This document shows positions 1 to 13,000 of a DNA stretch of 64,000 bases, one piece after another. Each line of letters opens with the position of its first letter. Within the stretch, counting starts at the first letter, position 1. The position numbers and the translations under genes were made by a program. The notes under the pieces are model-generated. The model was not told the DNA's origin. It did no database searches and saw only the letters and a program-made list of their open reading frames with translations. Source of the DNA: Neodiprion pinetum (Eukaryota > Arthropoda > Insecta > Hymenoptera > Diprionidae); the NCBI RefSeq assembly GCF_021155775.2, contig NC_060232.1, positions 8,439,257 through 8,503,256 on the forward strand. The letters are read 5' to 3'.

Positions 1-3000
1 CTCAAGTGCACGGAAAATCTCGAAGGAAAGGAATTTCATTTCGCGGCAACAGGAGGTGGAATATTATTCCTTCTACGAAGGGGAAAATCTCGGTAACGTT
101 TGCGAATTTAAAAATATCAAATTTCTAAAAATTTCCACTCCCTTTTACCCCGAAGACATCTCTCCCTATTCGATCTCAGCTATTTTCTCCGGGAAAAATT
201 TAAATCGAAACGTGGATTTCGGATGACGCCTTGATCCGGGACTTGTCGACACGCGGTTTTGACATGTTCATCGAGCGAAGAGCGTGAGGTCAGCCCACCG
301 ATTCGCCGGCCGGCGTCAGCCGGTATCAGGAGTGGACAGATTTATGTAGGTAATATCGGAGGCATTAGGCCTTTGACTTATCGGCGTTCGTAAAATCCAG
401 CGTTGCGAAGGCCTATGTTTCATTCATGGGTTCATAATACGTCAGATCTCCGCCCTCCTCGTAGAACAATGCTGCTTAAATCCGCTTCGCCCGTCCCTCT
501 TTCGATCCTTTTCTTTCCTACACCCTCTCTCTAGCTATCGCAATTTTAAACAGGGGACGGTATTGCTCGCTTGGCATTTATTGTTACTGTACTGCTTTCT
601 TCGACCTTTCTTCCCCAGTTTCTATCATTGTTGCATCACATTGTCTCGATACTTGGCCTTCGGAATGCAGAAGAGCCTTGCAAAATTGTTAATTTTTGCA
701 TAGCGTGTAACTACTCAGCTTGTTTCATTTTCTACTCGATTCCTTTCTCAACTTACCCCAGTAATTTCACCTGGATAAAAATTCCGCCATCTTCTCCTGC
801 ACATTTTGTCTTCATTTTTTTACATCACTACGCTGGATCCTCGAAAATCATTGTATAGAAATCTTGTCCGGTTAATAAACTCATTGCCCGAAATCAATAA
901 GATTTTAAGAGAAATTGAATGTAATTCTGGTGAGTGAGCCGCAATTAATCGGTCTATTCACTACAAAAAAAAAAAAAAAAAGGGATCACGAAATTCTTGC
1001 GGCTTCTACAAATTTATATTATCGCAAAATGGAAGCGTGAACCAGTGATTAGAAGACTATATCAATGGAAATAGGAATCGAACAATATGAGCCAAGCTAA
1101 AATGTCACGCTGAAACACAAACAGTTGTTGCGAGTGAAATTTTCGGAGTGAATATTCACTGCAGCTTATTCGTTGGACCTATTGTTCTATTGATTGATTC
1201 GTATTACGGCTACGCAACTCGAGCCACGAAGGACTCATAGTGAGTGAATAATCGTATTGGGTTCCCCAGACGGACTGGTAGGTTCGGTGAATTGATTCGT
1301 TCTATTGAAGGAAACTGGAGAGTCTTCTCTCTCAGGGAGCCTTAGCAACCGAGCCTATTTAGAAGCCAGCTTAAATTTACCTTCACTATCTGAAACTCCG
1401 TATCTCGATAAATTCGTTGTATCTCGTTCGTTTCGAATCGATTTCGACGTTAAACGTATTTTCTTTGGTACTTGGATACTCCGTTCGTTTCTGCAAATAA
1501 ATCACTAAATAAAGAGGTAAGAATTCCTTGTCGGACAAAAATTCCGATCCATCATGCATAACATCTGCGGATATATATAATACACATTTATTTCATCCAG
1601 TCGTGAACATTAGAATCTACTGCAAATCTCGCGTCAGTTTTTTAAATTACGCACTAATTATACCTGAATGGACTATAAAAGAGGTCAGTCGATCAAGCTG
1701 AGCTTCCGTTTTTTTTTTTTTTTTCAGTATTCGTAAAGTTGCATACTTGAAAAAAAAAAACAGAGAGAAATGCAATGATTGGTTACACAAAATTAATTTC
1801 TTTTCCCCAGTTTTTTAGCTAAAGAGCAATTAATTCATCCGAGAAGTAAGCGATAGAAATTCAGCGGATCTTCGTACACACACGGTAAGAATTCTTAATG
1901 TTTCGATGGTTTCTTGGCTGCAGATAGAGTCAATCGCATACCGATATCCGTTCGTACATTATAGGAAAAGCCGTAGAGTGAAGACGTCGGAACGTTTCGC
2001 AAACATTTGTTCAAGCTATTTGATTAGTTTAATGGTCCACTGGACTTGACGCGGTTCCATCATCGTTTCCATGATATAACTCAACGGGCAAATAGAATAT
2101 TATACGGAAGATTTGCCACAGATCTTCGGAATTCCGTGCATTGGTAAACACCTGCTGGCATCGAGGCTAGAAATGTTCGATTCATAGATAAGTGCGACTC
2201 GATTAACCACTCGAAATCAATCGGTTGTAGGAGAGGTGAGTGAGCAAAAAGTGAAAACTGAAAATAATCTTCGAGTGATAAGTAATTGGTGAAAAAACTT
2301 TCCGCATAGTCGATGAAAAATTTCAAGTAAAGCCGATACGGAATTCAATCCGTGCACGCAATTACGTATATAGTGTGAACATAAGTGACTCGCATAGTTT
2401 TGTAATTGATTATTTGCTCAGAAAATTTGCCCCTCCCGTTGGGTAGAAGAATAAAGTAAAAAGGGAGAGTGAAAGTTAGAGGGGAAAAAAGTGGCCGTCG
2501 GTGGAAAACACGAGAGTGGCTTAACTTTTAAGTGAGGCATTTATGCCTCATTTTGAGGCCCGTTTGTCTTATACATCTCTCGCCTCTCTACTCTTTTCAC
2601 CCTTACGGCATTACGCGCGAAAATGATAAAGAAACAGCCGGCACCCTTCGCCAGTCAAAGGGAACCAGCAGCCCTCGGTCTCTGTCCTTTAGTCGATTTC
2701 TCAATGGAAGAATTGTTTGCCTCACCGTAACAATAGTACGTTTTGTTCCTTGTATCAACCTCTGAAAGATACGCAAATGATCTTGGGCCAGACTTTGATC
2801 TGCACCCTTCCAGCTTATACCGTTCGGCCTTTGTACAATACATTGGTTAATATCAAGTTAGTTTCGAATAAGAATAACGCAACCTCGACTCTGGCTTACC
2901 TCAGATCACCCTTCTGCAGTGCGATTTCTTCGAACAGCACACGAATTCGTTCCTTTAATCTGTAACAATGAAAGTATATTTATGCGCTTTGAATTCAATA

Positions 3001-4004
3001 ATTGGCCTTCTGTGACATAGCAGAAAAAATATTTTACATTTTCGAAGAATTTATCAACGTGAAATAAGTCTGTCCAACTTTCTTTTCTCCCTCATTAATG
3101 TCGATAACAATATTATTGTTATTATTATTATTATCACGATTGTCAGACTACGTAACTTCAAGATCCAATATTATAAAACAATGAAGAAATAAAAAACGAA
3201 ATGACAGAAGCAGAGTGGTTTTAATACCGATCGATCGTGAAATGATACCGTAGTTTCGAATATCGTGGACTGCAGAGAGTAATAAAGTCAGTGAATGATA
3301 TAACTTTCTGAAAGTTGCGACTCTAGTCTAGAATATGAGTTCATTAAAGACATTTCCGAGACTTAACTGACTATGGGTCAAGGTTTATTGTAATCTAAAT
3401 CCGTGGATTGTACGGCAAGATCCCTTCTCAACGCCTAATAAACTCTATATATATGTCGGGGCTCATTTGGTGCATAAACTTGACCGATATTTGTAGTATT
3501 CGTTATGAAAATTACATCCCATTCTCGAACATTCCAAACTCTTAGTATTCACAAAATGGTCTGAAACTTATATTTGGTCTGATGGGATGAACAGTAACAA
3601 GTGATTTTGAACGATTGATCTTAAAAGACAATATCTATGACCATGATCTAGTTGCGAGACCATTTGACACAGCTTTACCCAACGATATTATATTCCGCAC
3701 CAATTTGATCCTTGTTTGTACTTGCAAACTTTTTCCAAGTTTATCGTAGCCCATTTCCAAATATCCTTACGTACATTATACCCGACCTTAAAACAGTAAT
3801 TTGAGAAAGGTGAAAGAGGAGGCGAGGTAGAATATAGAAAGTTTCATGACTGTATGACAAGAAGACCCGGTGAGAAATGAGGAAAGTTGTTCGCCGTCGG
3901 AAGCACAAGAATTTCTTGTGACGAGAGGATGGGAGGAAGAGATGGAAAGATACGGAGAGTGAGTCAAGGAAGGAGACAGGGTGTGTTTATACCGTATACC
4001 GTAC
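1..4004 (-). other. Non-coding: intron 3' of the CUB exon at 4 kb
   Basis: Starts on the minus strand at the GTACGG donor of the 4005-4161 exon and runs to the window edge. The missing second half of that CUB domain (the C3-C4 part, with a CG motif and a GF-x-A/S-x-F/Y end) must lie downstream in the gene. I see nothing like it on the minus strand here, so the next exon is probably outside the window. Contents: a 17-A run at 965-981, a 16-T run at 1709-1724 followed by an 11-A run at 1750-1760, and an (ATT)n stretch near 3115-3134. The segment around 230-330 is GC-rich but shows no recognisable protein. Confidence 0.55.
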
Positions 4005-4161
4005 CTTGCCCGGAACCGGTACGAGCACCGGATGTTCTTCGGGTAGGAGGACGGATAGCGAGGCGAGTAAAACCGTCCACGCAGTGGCGTGAGGGTGGAG
4101 CTGACGAATTCGTAGTCACACATACTTCCCGGTATCGGTTGTCCGTCGATCTCGAACTTTC
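4005..4161 (-). CDS. CUB-domain protein, internal exon (start of second CUB domain)
   Basis: A 157-bp internal exon encoding the link between two CUB domains and the first third of the second. On the minus strand the acceptor is a pyrimidine tract ending TTTCTTGTTTCAG, and the donor is AG|GTACGG, a weaker than average site. Two bases complete the codon begun by the 35982-36196 exon, and two are left at the end. The sequence reads KFEIDGQPIPG, then CDYEF, then GRFYSPRYPSSYP and RCSYRF. This is the standard CUB opening: C1, G-x-F-x-SP-x-YP-x-x-YP, then C2 followed by aromatic-x-aromatic. CUB domains are about 110-residue extracellular beta-sandwiches that bind partner proteins. The SPRYPSSYPKN wording and the tandem arrangement resemble SOL-1-type glutamate-receptor auxiliary proteins. 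Neuropilin/tolloid-like or cubilin-like relatives are alternatives. The frame stays open past the donor as far as 3788, but it loses CUB character there, so I end the exon at 4005. The family is nearly certain; the orthologue is inferred. Confidence 0.87.
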
Positions 4162-4517
4162 CTGAAACAAGAAAGAACGTGGGTTTATTAAACAGGGTCA
4201 CTGGTCAAAGAATGTTGGGTCAATCGGTTCCTCTTCCTTCATCTCCGTCCCTTGTTTCATTCAACCATTCCCAAGACCTGAATTGGCAAGAATCGAATGT
4301 TCCTCATCACAGAATGACGACGCGAGAGCAGTCCATCACTGTGTCGTATAATCTCGAGAGAAGCACTCATCGATTGGTTTTTCACGGATGGAGGCGGCGC
4401 CGTGCGGCGTTGTAAAAAGGAGTCTAACCTTGGCCGAGAGTTGTCGGAAAGAAGAGAGAAAAGTACGGAAAGAGAGTGTGAGAGGAAAAAATAGATTGGC
4501 AAGATATTCAGTTTACC

Positions 4518-4635
4518 TTACGTCACTGTAGGCTAGCGCACACCGTATACATCTCACTTATCTCTTGACAAATGACGTCGCTTTTCGCGGCAGTCTGACA
4601 CGTGACTGACGTAATCAGACTATGACATAATGACC
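4518..4635. promoter_or_regulatory. Cluster of CRE/bZIP-like sites and an E-box
   Basis: Within 118 bp there are TTACGTCAC (4518-4526), TGACGTCG (4573-4580), the palindromic E-box CACGTG (4599-4604), TGACGTAAT (4607-4615) and TGACATAA (4623-4630). These match or lie close to the CREB/ATF half-site and to PAR-type bZIP sites. The cluster lies 360-470 bp upstream of the 4005-4161 exon on that exon's strand, inside the giant intron. An intronic enhancer or alternative promoter is possible. Motif matches alone do not prove function, and single matches are common by chance. Confidence 0.3.
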
Positions 4636-5023
4636 TGCCAACAACCAGACGCAACTCGAGATGGGTTGATCAGGTTAGTGAAAGCGAGACACGCCTCTGA
4701 GAGGGATGCCTGCAGGTATTTTCGTCTCCGGTTACTTCCTCTCAACGTCCGCAGGCTTTGATATTAATTCCGATTTCGGAATGATGCTCTGATCCATACC
4801 CTTTGGGACGTGTTTTAGGTGTTCGAGTAATCGGAGGCTTCCCAGGGGACTAAATTACCGTAGAAGGGTTCAAGCTCGCTGTTCACAATCACTTCTGTCA
4901 GTCTAAGCGAATTACTGATCATGACTATCCACTGATTATGAGAAACGGTGTTCGTTATTCATACACAGTCTTTGCTCCGCCAAATTAGGATCAAAACCTT
5001 CAGCCAGTAATGAAATTTTGATA

Positions 5024-5199
5024 GAGTGAAACTTCCCAATGGCGGACATCTTCGGGACTAAAAATATCGTCCGTTATTGAGTAGTGTCCGTTATTCAAAA
5101 CAACATTAACCTGTAAATTGTGCTTCTTGAGATTTTTAGACTGTCCGTTCAAGAGAGGAAACCATCGTTGGGAGGCGTACGTTAAGAGAAGTTTCACTG
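5024..5199. mobile_element. 176-bp pogo/Tigger-type MITE with TA target duplication
   Basis: The left end reads GAGTGAAACTTCCCAATGG, and the right end in reverse complement reads CAGTGAAACTTCTCTTAACG. This is an inverted repeat of about 12 well-matched bases that weakens inward. TA sits immediately outside both ends (5022-5023 and 5200-5201), the usual target duplication of Tc1/mariner/pogo elements. The CAGTG-AAC-TC end resembles pogo/Tigger termini. The interior has no frame and repeats the phrase 'gtccgttatt' (5060s and 5090s), so this is a non-autonomous deletion derivative. Confidence 0.65.
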
Positions 5200-5201
5200 T
5201 A

Positions 5202-8200
5202 ATTGGTTCTGCGAATGGTAACGAAGTTTGACTTCTCTTCTCCGCGAGGATACAAGTGCGTAACTAAATCATGTGAATTTCCGAGTTGATCGCCAGTCAT
5301 GCTACCGAGGAACTCGTGCGAATGTCTTCCCGCAAACGCAGGGTTCGGTATTTGACTCTTCTACCGGGGCTGGAATTCTTGAACTCCGAGATGCACTTCG
5401 GCACGGTTGGCACTGTTCCTAGACTGAGAAGACGAAACAAAGTGATAGCGGACCGTCTGCGCCAAGATATATTGCAGACCTGCACCGACTTCCGCTTAAG
5501 AAACTCGAGATGCCAGAGGGTGAAAATATTTTGAGGAGAAATCGATTTGGCAAAAATAAAAACTTCCACCAAAAAGTGGGAATGAAAGTGTCCTGACGTG
5601 CCAAACGTGTTGGCACAAAAATTTGAGCCTATATTTCCGGACGATATCTGTCTCGGTAAGAAAAAAAGTTATTGGTAAAAGTTGGTAATCGTGACACCCT
5701 CCCGGGAGTCGCCCTTCCTTGACAGGTAGTCGGGGCTGTTTCATGGTTTAATTCTTATTCTCACCTCGAAATCAAACTCGTGTGGTGAACGAGGGTCCCT
5801 GAGAAAGTTCTTAGCACATCGTACGATGAGCAGCTGGCGATAAGACGGGGCTTTTATAACTCTTTGTTCGAAGAAGTTACGCGAAAACTTGTCAAGAGTT
5901 TACCAAGGATATCGTGGACGAGGAGCTCTCCCTCCTTCTCACACTCTCTTTCTCTCCCTCTTTCCCTCTAGAACCAAACCTTGTTTTCTGTCCACCCTTT
6001 TACCTGGCGATGCAAGTTTAGTTTATCCCGGGGTTACTTTCGCCATTGAACTCCTTAAATCAAATACAACTAAACCATTCTCCTTTTTCCGTTCTCCGTT
6101 CCTGAGATCTCAACCTCTCCTGTCTTTTCAATCTCTGCTCTTCCTATTCCCGTCCCACTTTTCGTTCTCTCTGTTCTATTTTCCAGAGAAACCGCAGGCG
6201 GCTCCCTCACCCTTGTAATCCTGTTGTACCACCCTCAACCGTGAAGCCTCTGCTATATTTGCTCGGTCTATCCAACCGCGTCACACAATACTTGCACTTC
6301 TCTCATGCATCTTATTTCCTGCAGTGCTTCTGGCGCTTCTCTCTACGTGGTTCCATGTCCCGTTGCTTTCGCCTACGTATGTACGGAAGTACGGCTCGCG
6401 TTTCATACAAATTTGGGAATATATTACATTCACAGCGTATCTCTCGAACATAGTGAATGTTTCTAATTTTCACTCTCGTGCAATGCGATACATCGTTTGA
6501 AACCTTCGCTCTAAATAAGTTCACGGAAAACATCGTTCTTCGGTTAGACACACCGATCTCTGAGTAATGATCACGGAATTCGGAATGGACAAATCAAGAA
6601 GCAATGAAAAATACATTATAAGCAATTACCACCGTAACGCTGAGATCAAAGGCAATCGCAGAGTCTTTGCCGAGTGATTCATTCAATTACCAAACAAATT
6701 AAACATCCAACACTGGATCTTACGGCCTCTCTGAAATTGGCACTCTCGAATAATGCATCGGACATCAATTCGAGAGTAAATGAACTTCGCTGCAATATTT
6801 CATTGTCAAATACTACTTACGAAATTTCGATTTCTACGTTAAATTAGAAGTTGGCAAGTTCGTGACGAGGCGAGGAGGCAAAATTCATTGTCCCATTGAA
6901 CCTGCTTCTGCGTTTATACCTCGGCGTCATTTTTCCCGTCCCGCCAGTAAATACAATAAAGGTGGACCATTTTACGGTCTGCCCTATAGATGCCCGTGCG
7001 GAGATGGTCCCGGATACCTAATGGGTGTCCTTAGCGGTGCTTCCAGCTAGATAAGAGCGCTTTCTTCGTCTGCAATTAGAGCTGGCGATGTGCACTTTGT
7101 GCTCGTAGTGTAATTTTTTTTTTTCTAGAAGTAAGTCTTTCTATTTGAGGAGCGTTCGTTTCTTTGAAGAAATTGCGAGCAGACCGAGACTCGAGAATCG
7201 TCCCCGTGTTGTGTAAGGGCGTTGGGCAGGTGAGACGCGTAGCTGCAGGTTGGATCGAATCTTCTCAATTAAGAAAGTGCAAGCTCAAACTAAAGGAAGC
7301 AAAAAGACTAACTTGCGAACTTTTAAAGGTGAAAAAGGTCCTCAGTCGTAAGACGCATACGCCATCACACGTATCCAGAGTAAATAATGATAAGGCGTGA
7401 AGCGAGCGAAATATCTCCTGTTGTCCATGGGTGAACAGTAAAAATAGGAGTCGGGTGATATCTCGTAAAATTCACCACCTCCTGAAACCATTTTATCGAA
7501 CCTCCGGCGGCGAGGGATACTAGTAAGAAGGAAATTGCGTTATATGAACCCTTACATGCCAGTACTATAAATCATGTCCGCAACACACCGTGACTCTTTT
7601 TTTGCGGTTGTTTTTACAGTTGAAGTGCATGGTCTGAGACTCCTCAACCTTCACTATGCCAGCTATATTCACTATTTCTACGAAAGAATTTAATGGTCTC
7701 ATTATTTCTCTGGAATGAATTTTGAAAGTTCGCTGTTAAATTGTTCGTACGAGATACAGGCCGAACATTGGTTTTAGTTTACACAAAGTTCACGGACCAA
7801 TAAACATGCCAGAATTGCTCTTCAGCAAACAGATGTTATCAACCCTATAAGAGAAAGGCATACCTACAACGGCAATGCGTATTGACTGACTTAAGACCAA
7901 ATTTGCCTGGTCTTGTTGGAATTCAGAAATGAGGTGAGATTGCGATTGCGTTCGGGCCAGACTCTGTCGTCAGTTTCGCGAGAATTCTATTGTGCAATTG
8001 ACTTTCAGGTTTCCAGGTCTCCTCCTTTATCAAGACAGCACCGAATCAAACGGGTTCGCAATCTTGTGTTCGGAGGCTTGCAGGTTGCAGTGAGTTTCTT
8101 GACGCAAGTACATATTGACACGATTGAACTTGAAGAATATCAGTCCAAGTGCTGCGTGGTTATCGTCCCTGTTTCCGAACGGTGTGAAAATTTGATCAAA

Positions 8201-10022
8201 TTCCGACGAAGCAGACGGAGTTCCTCGGTAGCTTGATTAATTTATTCAATTTAGCTGGCAGGCGAGCCTGATACGAACGGTATTAAAGAGGCGGTGGCGA
8301 GGGGATGTTTTGTCGAGGACATCAAAGAGTTTATGGTGATTGAAAGAGCTCTTGGAAAACGGGCTTCAAAATACGTGGGAGGTGTTTTGCGCAAGGTGTT
8401 AATATTGTACACGCACACGACGAAATAAAAGGAAATCTCTCTGGACATTTGCAGGATTTCCCACGTTTTGCGGTTAAGAAATGCGATCTGGTATTCCGCA
8501 GATGCTCGGTACCAAAACATTCCAAATATGGTGAGAACGTGCAGCGGCGGAAAGGAGCAGAAATCCAGCGTCCTGACCAATGAGCCATGTTTTTCAACGC
8601 GGTGAGAAGCAAAAAATTCGCCCGATCATCCGTGTATTTTTAACGCGAAGCCAAAATTTGCGACAATCTTATTTCACTCCAAGTGCAGGATAGAATCTCG
8701 GTGGAAAATCAATTCTCCCTTTGTTCTTCACCCTTGCAAAAGGCTCACTGCAGTTCTAAGTGTTTGCACCGTCTACACAGAGTATACAATACCGATTTAC
8801 CGTTCCACGATTATCCGTAAGGGATCACGTAGATTGAAGCGGTGCCGAGGCACGTATGCCTTCGTACACGAGTATCAACAATCAAGACCGGTGATTTAAG
8901 TTCCAGCGTTCATTTTATGACGCATTCGTGCCGTTCGATTCTAGCCCCGATTACAAGGTACGTGCTCGTTAGTTCTCGTTAATGAGAAAAAGTTTCCGAG
9001 CATATGTTCAAGATACAAAATCAGAGCAACTGCATTGCCTTACTTCTTGGAATTAGGGTGAGGGAGTTGAGGCTCGATAGCATTTCATTGATTAGTATGA
9101 AGAAATTCGAGTGGAAGCTTTTTACCTTCTTTTACGGTCGTTCCAGCGTCCCGATACTTTTCCTTGAAATAAGCGAATCACTTTGAAAGCTCTCGAAGTT
9201 CAAGTCCGAAAGTTTTATATCGGACGGTGTAGTGAAATTAGGCTTTTTCTTACTTTTATCGTACAGCACTGACATAAAATTCATTTGAAAGGATGAATAT
9301 GAAAACAAAATTTTTAGCGGAAATACTTCAGCCCGATTTAAGGAGCGTTAAGCGCTATGCCAATTGGAACTACATTGCTTGATTTACTGTAACATCGAGC
9401 ATAGAGCGGCCCGCTAAATTAAGGAACCTTTCTCATACTAGGCGATTTCCCTCAAATAGCCACTTTCGAGGGGCGACGTCGACCCGGAGAGTTGAAAATT
9501 GGAACCATTTCCTGCCATTTGGGAGAAGGAAATGAATCAACACGCAAGAACGTGTTCAAGGGTATGGTATAATTTCAATCCACCGTTCCAAACGAGCAGA
9601 ACAGTCAAGAAGACAGATAATCAAAGTGTTAAAACCGTACGTTTGTATAATGAAAATTGATCGTTATCGCAAAGTGAGATTCGCAGTTTACGATACGTAG
9701 CGAATGACAGCGGAGGTTGGCCGACGGAACGAATTCCATAAGTTGTGTTTCACGGTTACGTGAACGGGGATCCAAGCAGGAGCGGAAAGCATGAGAGTTT
9801 GAAATGGAAAGCGGTTGGTAGGTAAGCGAATTTGTCCAGACCATTGCCAGGTTAAATGCCGCATGTTCAATTCACGGAAATAGACAACAGTTAGGGGCCG
9901 CGGAAGCAAATCCCCCGCTCAAAAGGTTACGGGAAACCATGGAAAATTTGGAACTCTCCTCATTGTCAGTTGGGCTGCGAATCCGTCCCTCGTAGAGCCG
10001 ACGGAAGCGATCGCAACGTGGC
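5202..10022. other. Intronic DNA, no gene recognised
   Basis: Open frames here are short and overlapping, with no recognisable domain. The plus strand at about 5925-6215 is pyrimidine-rich (CTCCCT/TTCTCT runs), which makes leucine/serine/phenylalanine-rich shadow frames. I saw no paired terminal inverted repeats, tRNA-like box pairs or tandem arrays. Confidence 0.5.
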
Positions 10023-10032
10023 GTGACGTCAC
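10023..10032. promoter_or_regulatory. Perfect palindromic CRE (GTGACGTCAC)
   Basis: A 10-bp perfect palindrome containing the full TGACGTCA octamer, the consensus for CREB/ATF-family bZIP dimers. It lies inside a GC-richer patch (about 9990-10110) of the giant intron, about 6 kb upstream of the second CUB exon in gene orientation. Function is not shown. Confidence 0.25.
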
Positions 10033-13000
10033 ATCGGGAAAAACGATTCGGATCAGAGGCGTAGAATGTAGAATTCGACCGGCGTGTAAACCGCGGGCTC
10101 TCGGCTTGAAGAGGGCTCGTTTTCGTGACTAGAATTTCTACGCTGTACAATTTCGACGCCCTGCTAGTACACTGGAACTTTTGCCACTGTATACCGGTGA
10201 AAATAGAACCCTGCCTTTTTACCAATTGTCGGACGAACAGCGAAAAGCTCAGCGAAGTTCTCACCTACTCGGTTTCAACTTCTCGCCGAACGGTATTTTC
10301 CTGCAGTTCCTCGAAGTTAGCCACCCATGCTTGTTATACTGCAGAACTTTACTTCGAGTCGGGAATTATGTACGACGAATTATATGCTCCGGTCACTTCT
10401 ACCCGTTTTTAACGTTTGGTTTCTCTCTGTTCTAGAGCAAAGTAAACGTTATCGCAATTATTTGGAAAATTAAAATTTCCTGAATGCAGGCCAGGCATTT
10501 TTTCCTGCTTTTTCAGTTACAGTTTTATCTTTAGACCAAAGTGGAATCACCGCTTTAGATTTTTGGAATTAAGAGCAGTTTTGCTCTCTCTCATTTCTCT
10601 GATTCTCTTTTCCTCTGTCCATGCTCTGATTATTCTTTTCATTTTTGATTCCATTTCACGGTGATACTAATCTCTTCGAATTATAGACAAGAAATGAAAA
10701 TATATGACGCAAAGAGTTTGAAACCGAGAATGGAAAGTGATCAGGGAAGACATGGAGAGAAAAAGAGAAAGAGAGAGAGAGAGTGTGAGAGTGGGACGGA
10801 AAACTAGTATGATGTGGTAGCGATATGAGAAAATTCTTCAAATTGCATACCAGAGGCATACCTGAGGTATCAAAAGCAGCCGAGAATGCTGATTTCAGCT
10901 GCGGTAGGTAGGAACAATTGTTAGGGTGAAGGTATGTATATTTCATTCTGATAGGAATGAATACCAAAACTTTTTCCATCATCTTATGTATGCGAAGCCA
11001 ATGGACCATATACAGATGCGCAACGCAGTGGCACGCAAGAGACTCGTTGGCATCATTTCTTCATCGAAAATCCTCTTCACCCCAAACAAATACTCCTCGC
11101 CAAGTTTACCTCTGCGCCATATTTTTCGCTTCAGCAGAAGTGTTTATTTTATGAACATCTACAAGTAAATTGTCAACTTTTCTATCAAGCGACCCAAATT
11201 TCGTGCAGAAATTCGTATACGATCGCTGTTACTGTCGAAGTCCCAAAGCTTGGAGCAAAAAGATTGAAAAACATTAATATTCTTCTTCGTATAGCAGCGT
11301 GCAGTTAAATTGATATTAATTATTTTCAAGGTAAGGATCAACTGCGATGTGGTAACTGGTATCAGGGCGTAAGGGATAAATTCTAAATGAAATACGAAGG
11401 CACCAGTTCGCTTAGTCGGGTAGAGAGTGGCTCGAGGCGAGGGCAAAGAAGGCCCGACAAGTTCGTCTCTCTGGTTAAGTACACGATACACGCACAAGTT
11501 ATCTCGCGGAAGACATTAATAAGTTTTGTTTCATTATACACCTTGACAAAAGCTTCCGCGATCTCGAAAACAAATTGTTTCTGTTGTGTTTCCAACCGTG
11601 GGATAACGAAAGGGTTTATTATAACCGTCAAAGGTGATTTCGATACAGGCTTAGATTTCGAGGCAAGTAACGAGGAAATTTAGTTTTTCCTTCAGTCTTT
11701 TGGCTCGTTGTTTCGGTTTTTCAAAACTGGTACATTTCACGTTTTTACTTGTTTTGAAAAGCCTTGCGATTTGTTGGAAAAAAAAATTTGGACCAGCGTT
11801 GGAACTTATTCGCCTTCTTTGATCATGTTGAACTTTTAATTATTGAAACACTGATCGGATCTTTGACGCAAAGATTACGATGGTGTTTTTATTTATTTCA
11901 TATTCACACAATAAGCTGTGAGTGATTTATAAAAGCACGAAGTATTTCGAATATACTTTCCTGTCGTGTGATTAGTTTTCCAAAAAAGTCAACGATCGAT
12001 GTATCGTTCATAAATTCGTCGCCGCGTGAGAATATTAAAGCGTAATTTCTCGAAATCGATTATGCGTATTGCGTTGCTCGTCATTGTTCATTTGCGAATT
12101 ATAGACATTTCCATAATTAACGCATACAATTACGTATGAATCTGATTTACCAGGGGCGTATTCACGACAAACGATGATCCGTTGTATTTGTAATGAATTT
12201 ACAGCTTCATTACTTGCTAAGGACAGAATTGCGCCGGTGGTTTGCACAGGCGTCAATGCTCACACTCAGACTAATTGGCATCACCGTTGCGCCCGTGGGG
12301 TTCCGTGACCTGAAAGCCAACCCTTTCGTGCGATGTACGTATACGCACATGTAACGCAATTGCGTGCATTTCGCCCGGTCGCTGACACGAGATTTCCAAA
12401 TAACTAGCATCTTGAACCAATATAATATGCGCAATAAATGAAAGTTCCAATTTAGAAATTAGAAAAAAAAGATTAAACCAGAGCGATAAATTTTCTCTGA
12501 ACGATTTGCCCAAAAAATTTGTAGAAAATAGGTTAAAAGAAAAAAAGGAAAAAGAGAGAGAGAGTAAAACTAATTTAAAAAGTTAGTTTAACATTTTTCT
12601 CCCCTATCGAAGAAAAACTATTTTCACGAAATTCAATTCGTTAACTAGAATGTCATTGAGAAATTTTCATTCAATACCTGTTTCGATTTTATTCATTTTC
12701 TGTATGCCTGTACGTGTCACATACATCGTTGTTATCGAATTGTGATTAGGCTGATGAAATTTGTCGTTATATTAATACAGGGATCCGACTATCGCGTACC
12801 CTCTTCGCAATGCGAGAAACTGTTCATTCGAAGAAAAAACCGCGTCGTGAAATGAAAACGTCAATAAGCCAACTAAGTAAGGGAGCATTATCAAGCAAAG
12901 TTGATATCGGGTGTCTCGGGACTGGCATACCTAATTATTCTCAAGGTACCCCCTGCGTAACTTCCGCTTTCGGTACGCCGAACCAGAAGATATTGCCCTC

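Noticed and set aside
1709..1760. T16/A11 inverted homopolymers followed by CAG
   Set aside because: Explained by homopolymer slippage. The CAG looks like an acceptor only because of the T-run, and no exon follows.
3788..4004. Extension of the second CUB exon's open frame past 4005
   Set aside because: CUB similarity stops at the RFRA residues, exactly where a GT donor occurs. The remaining frame is low-complexity serine/leucine.
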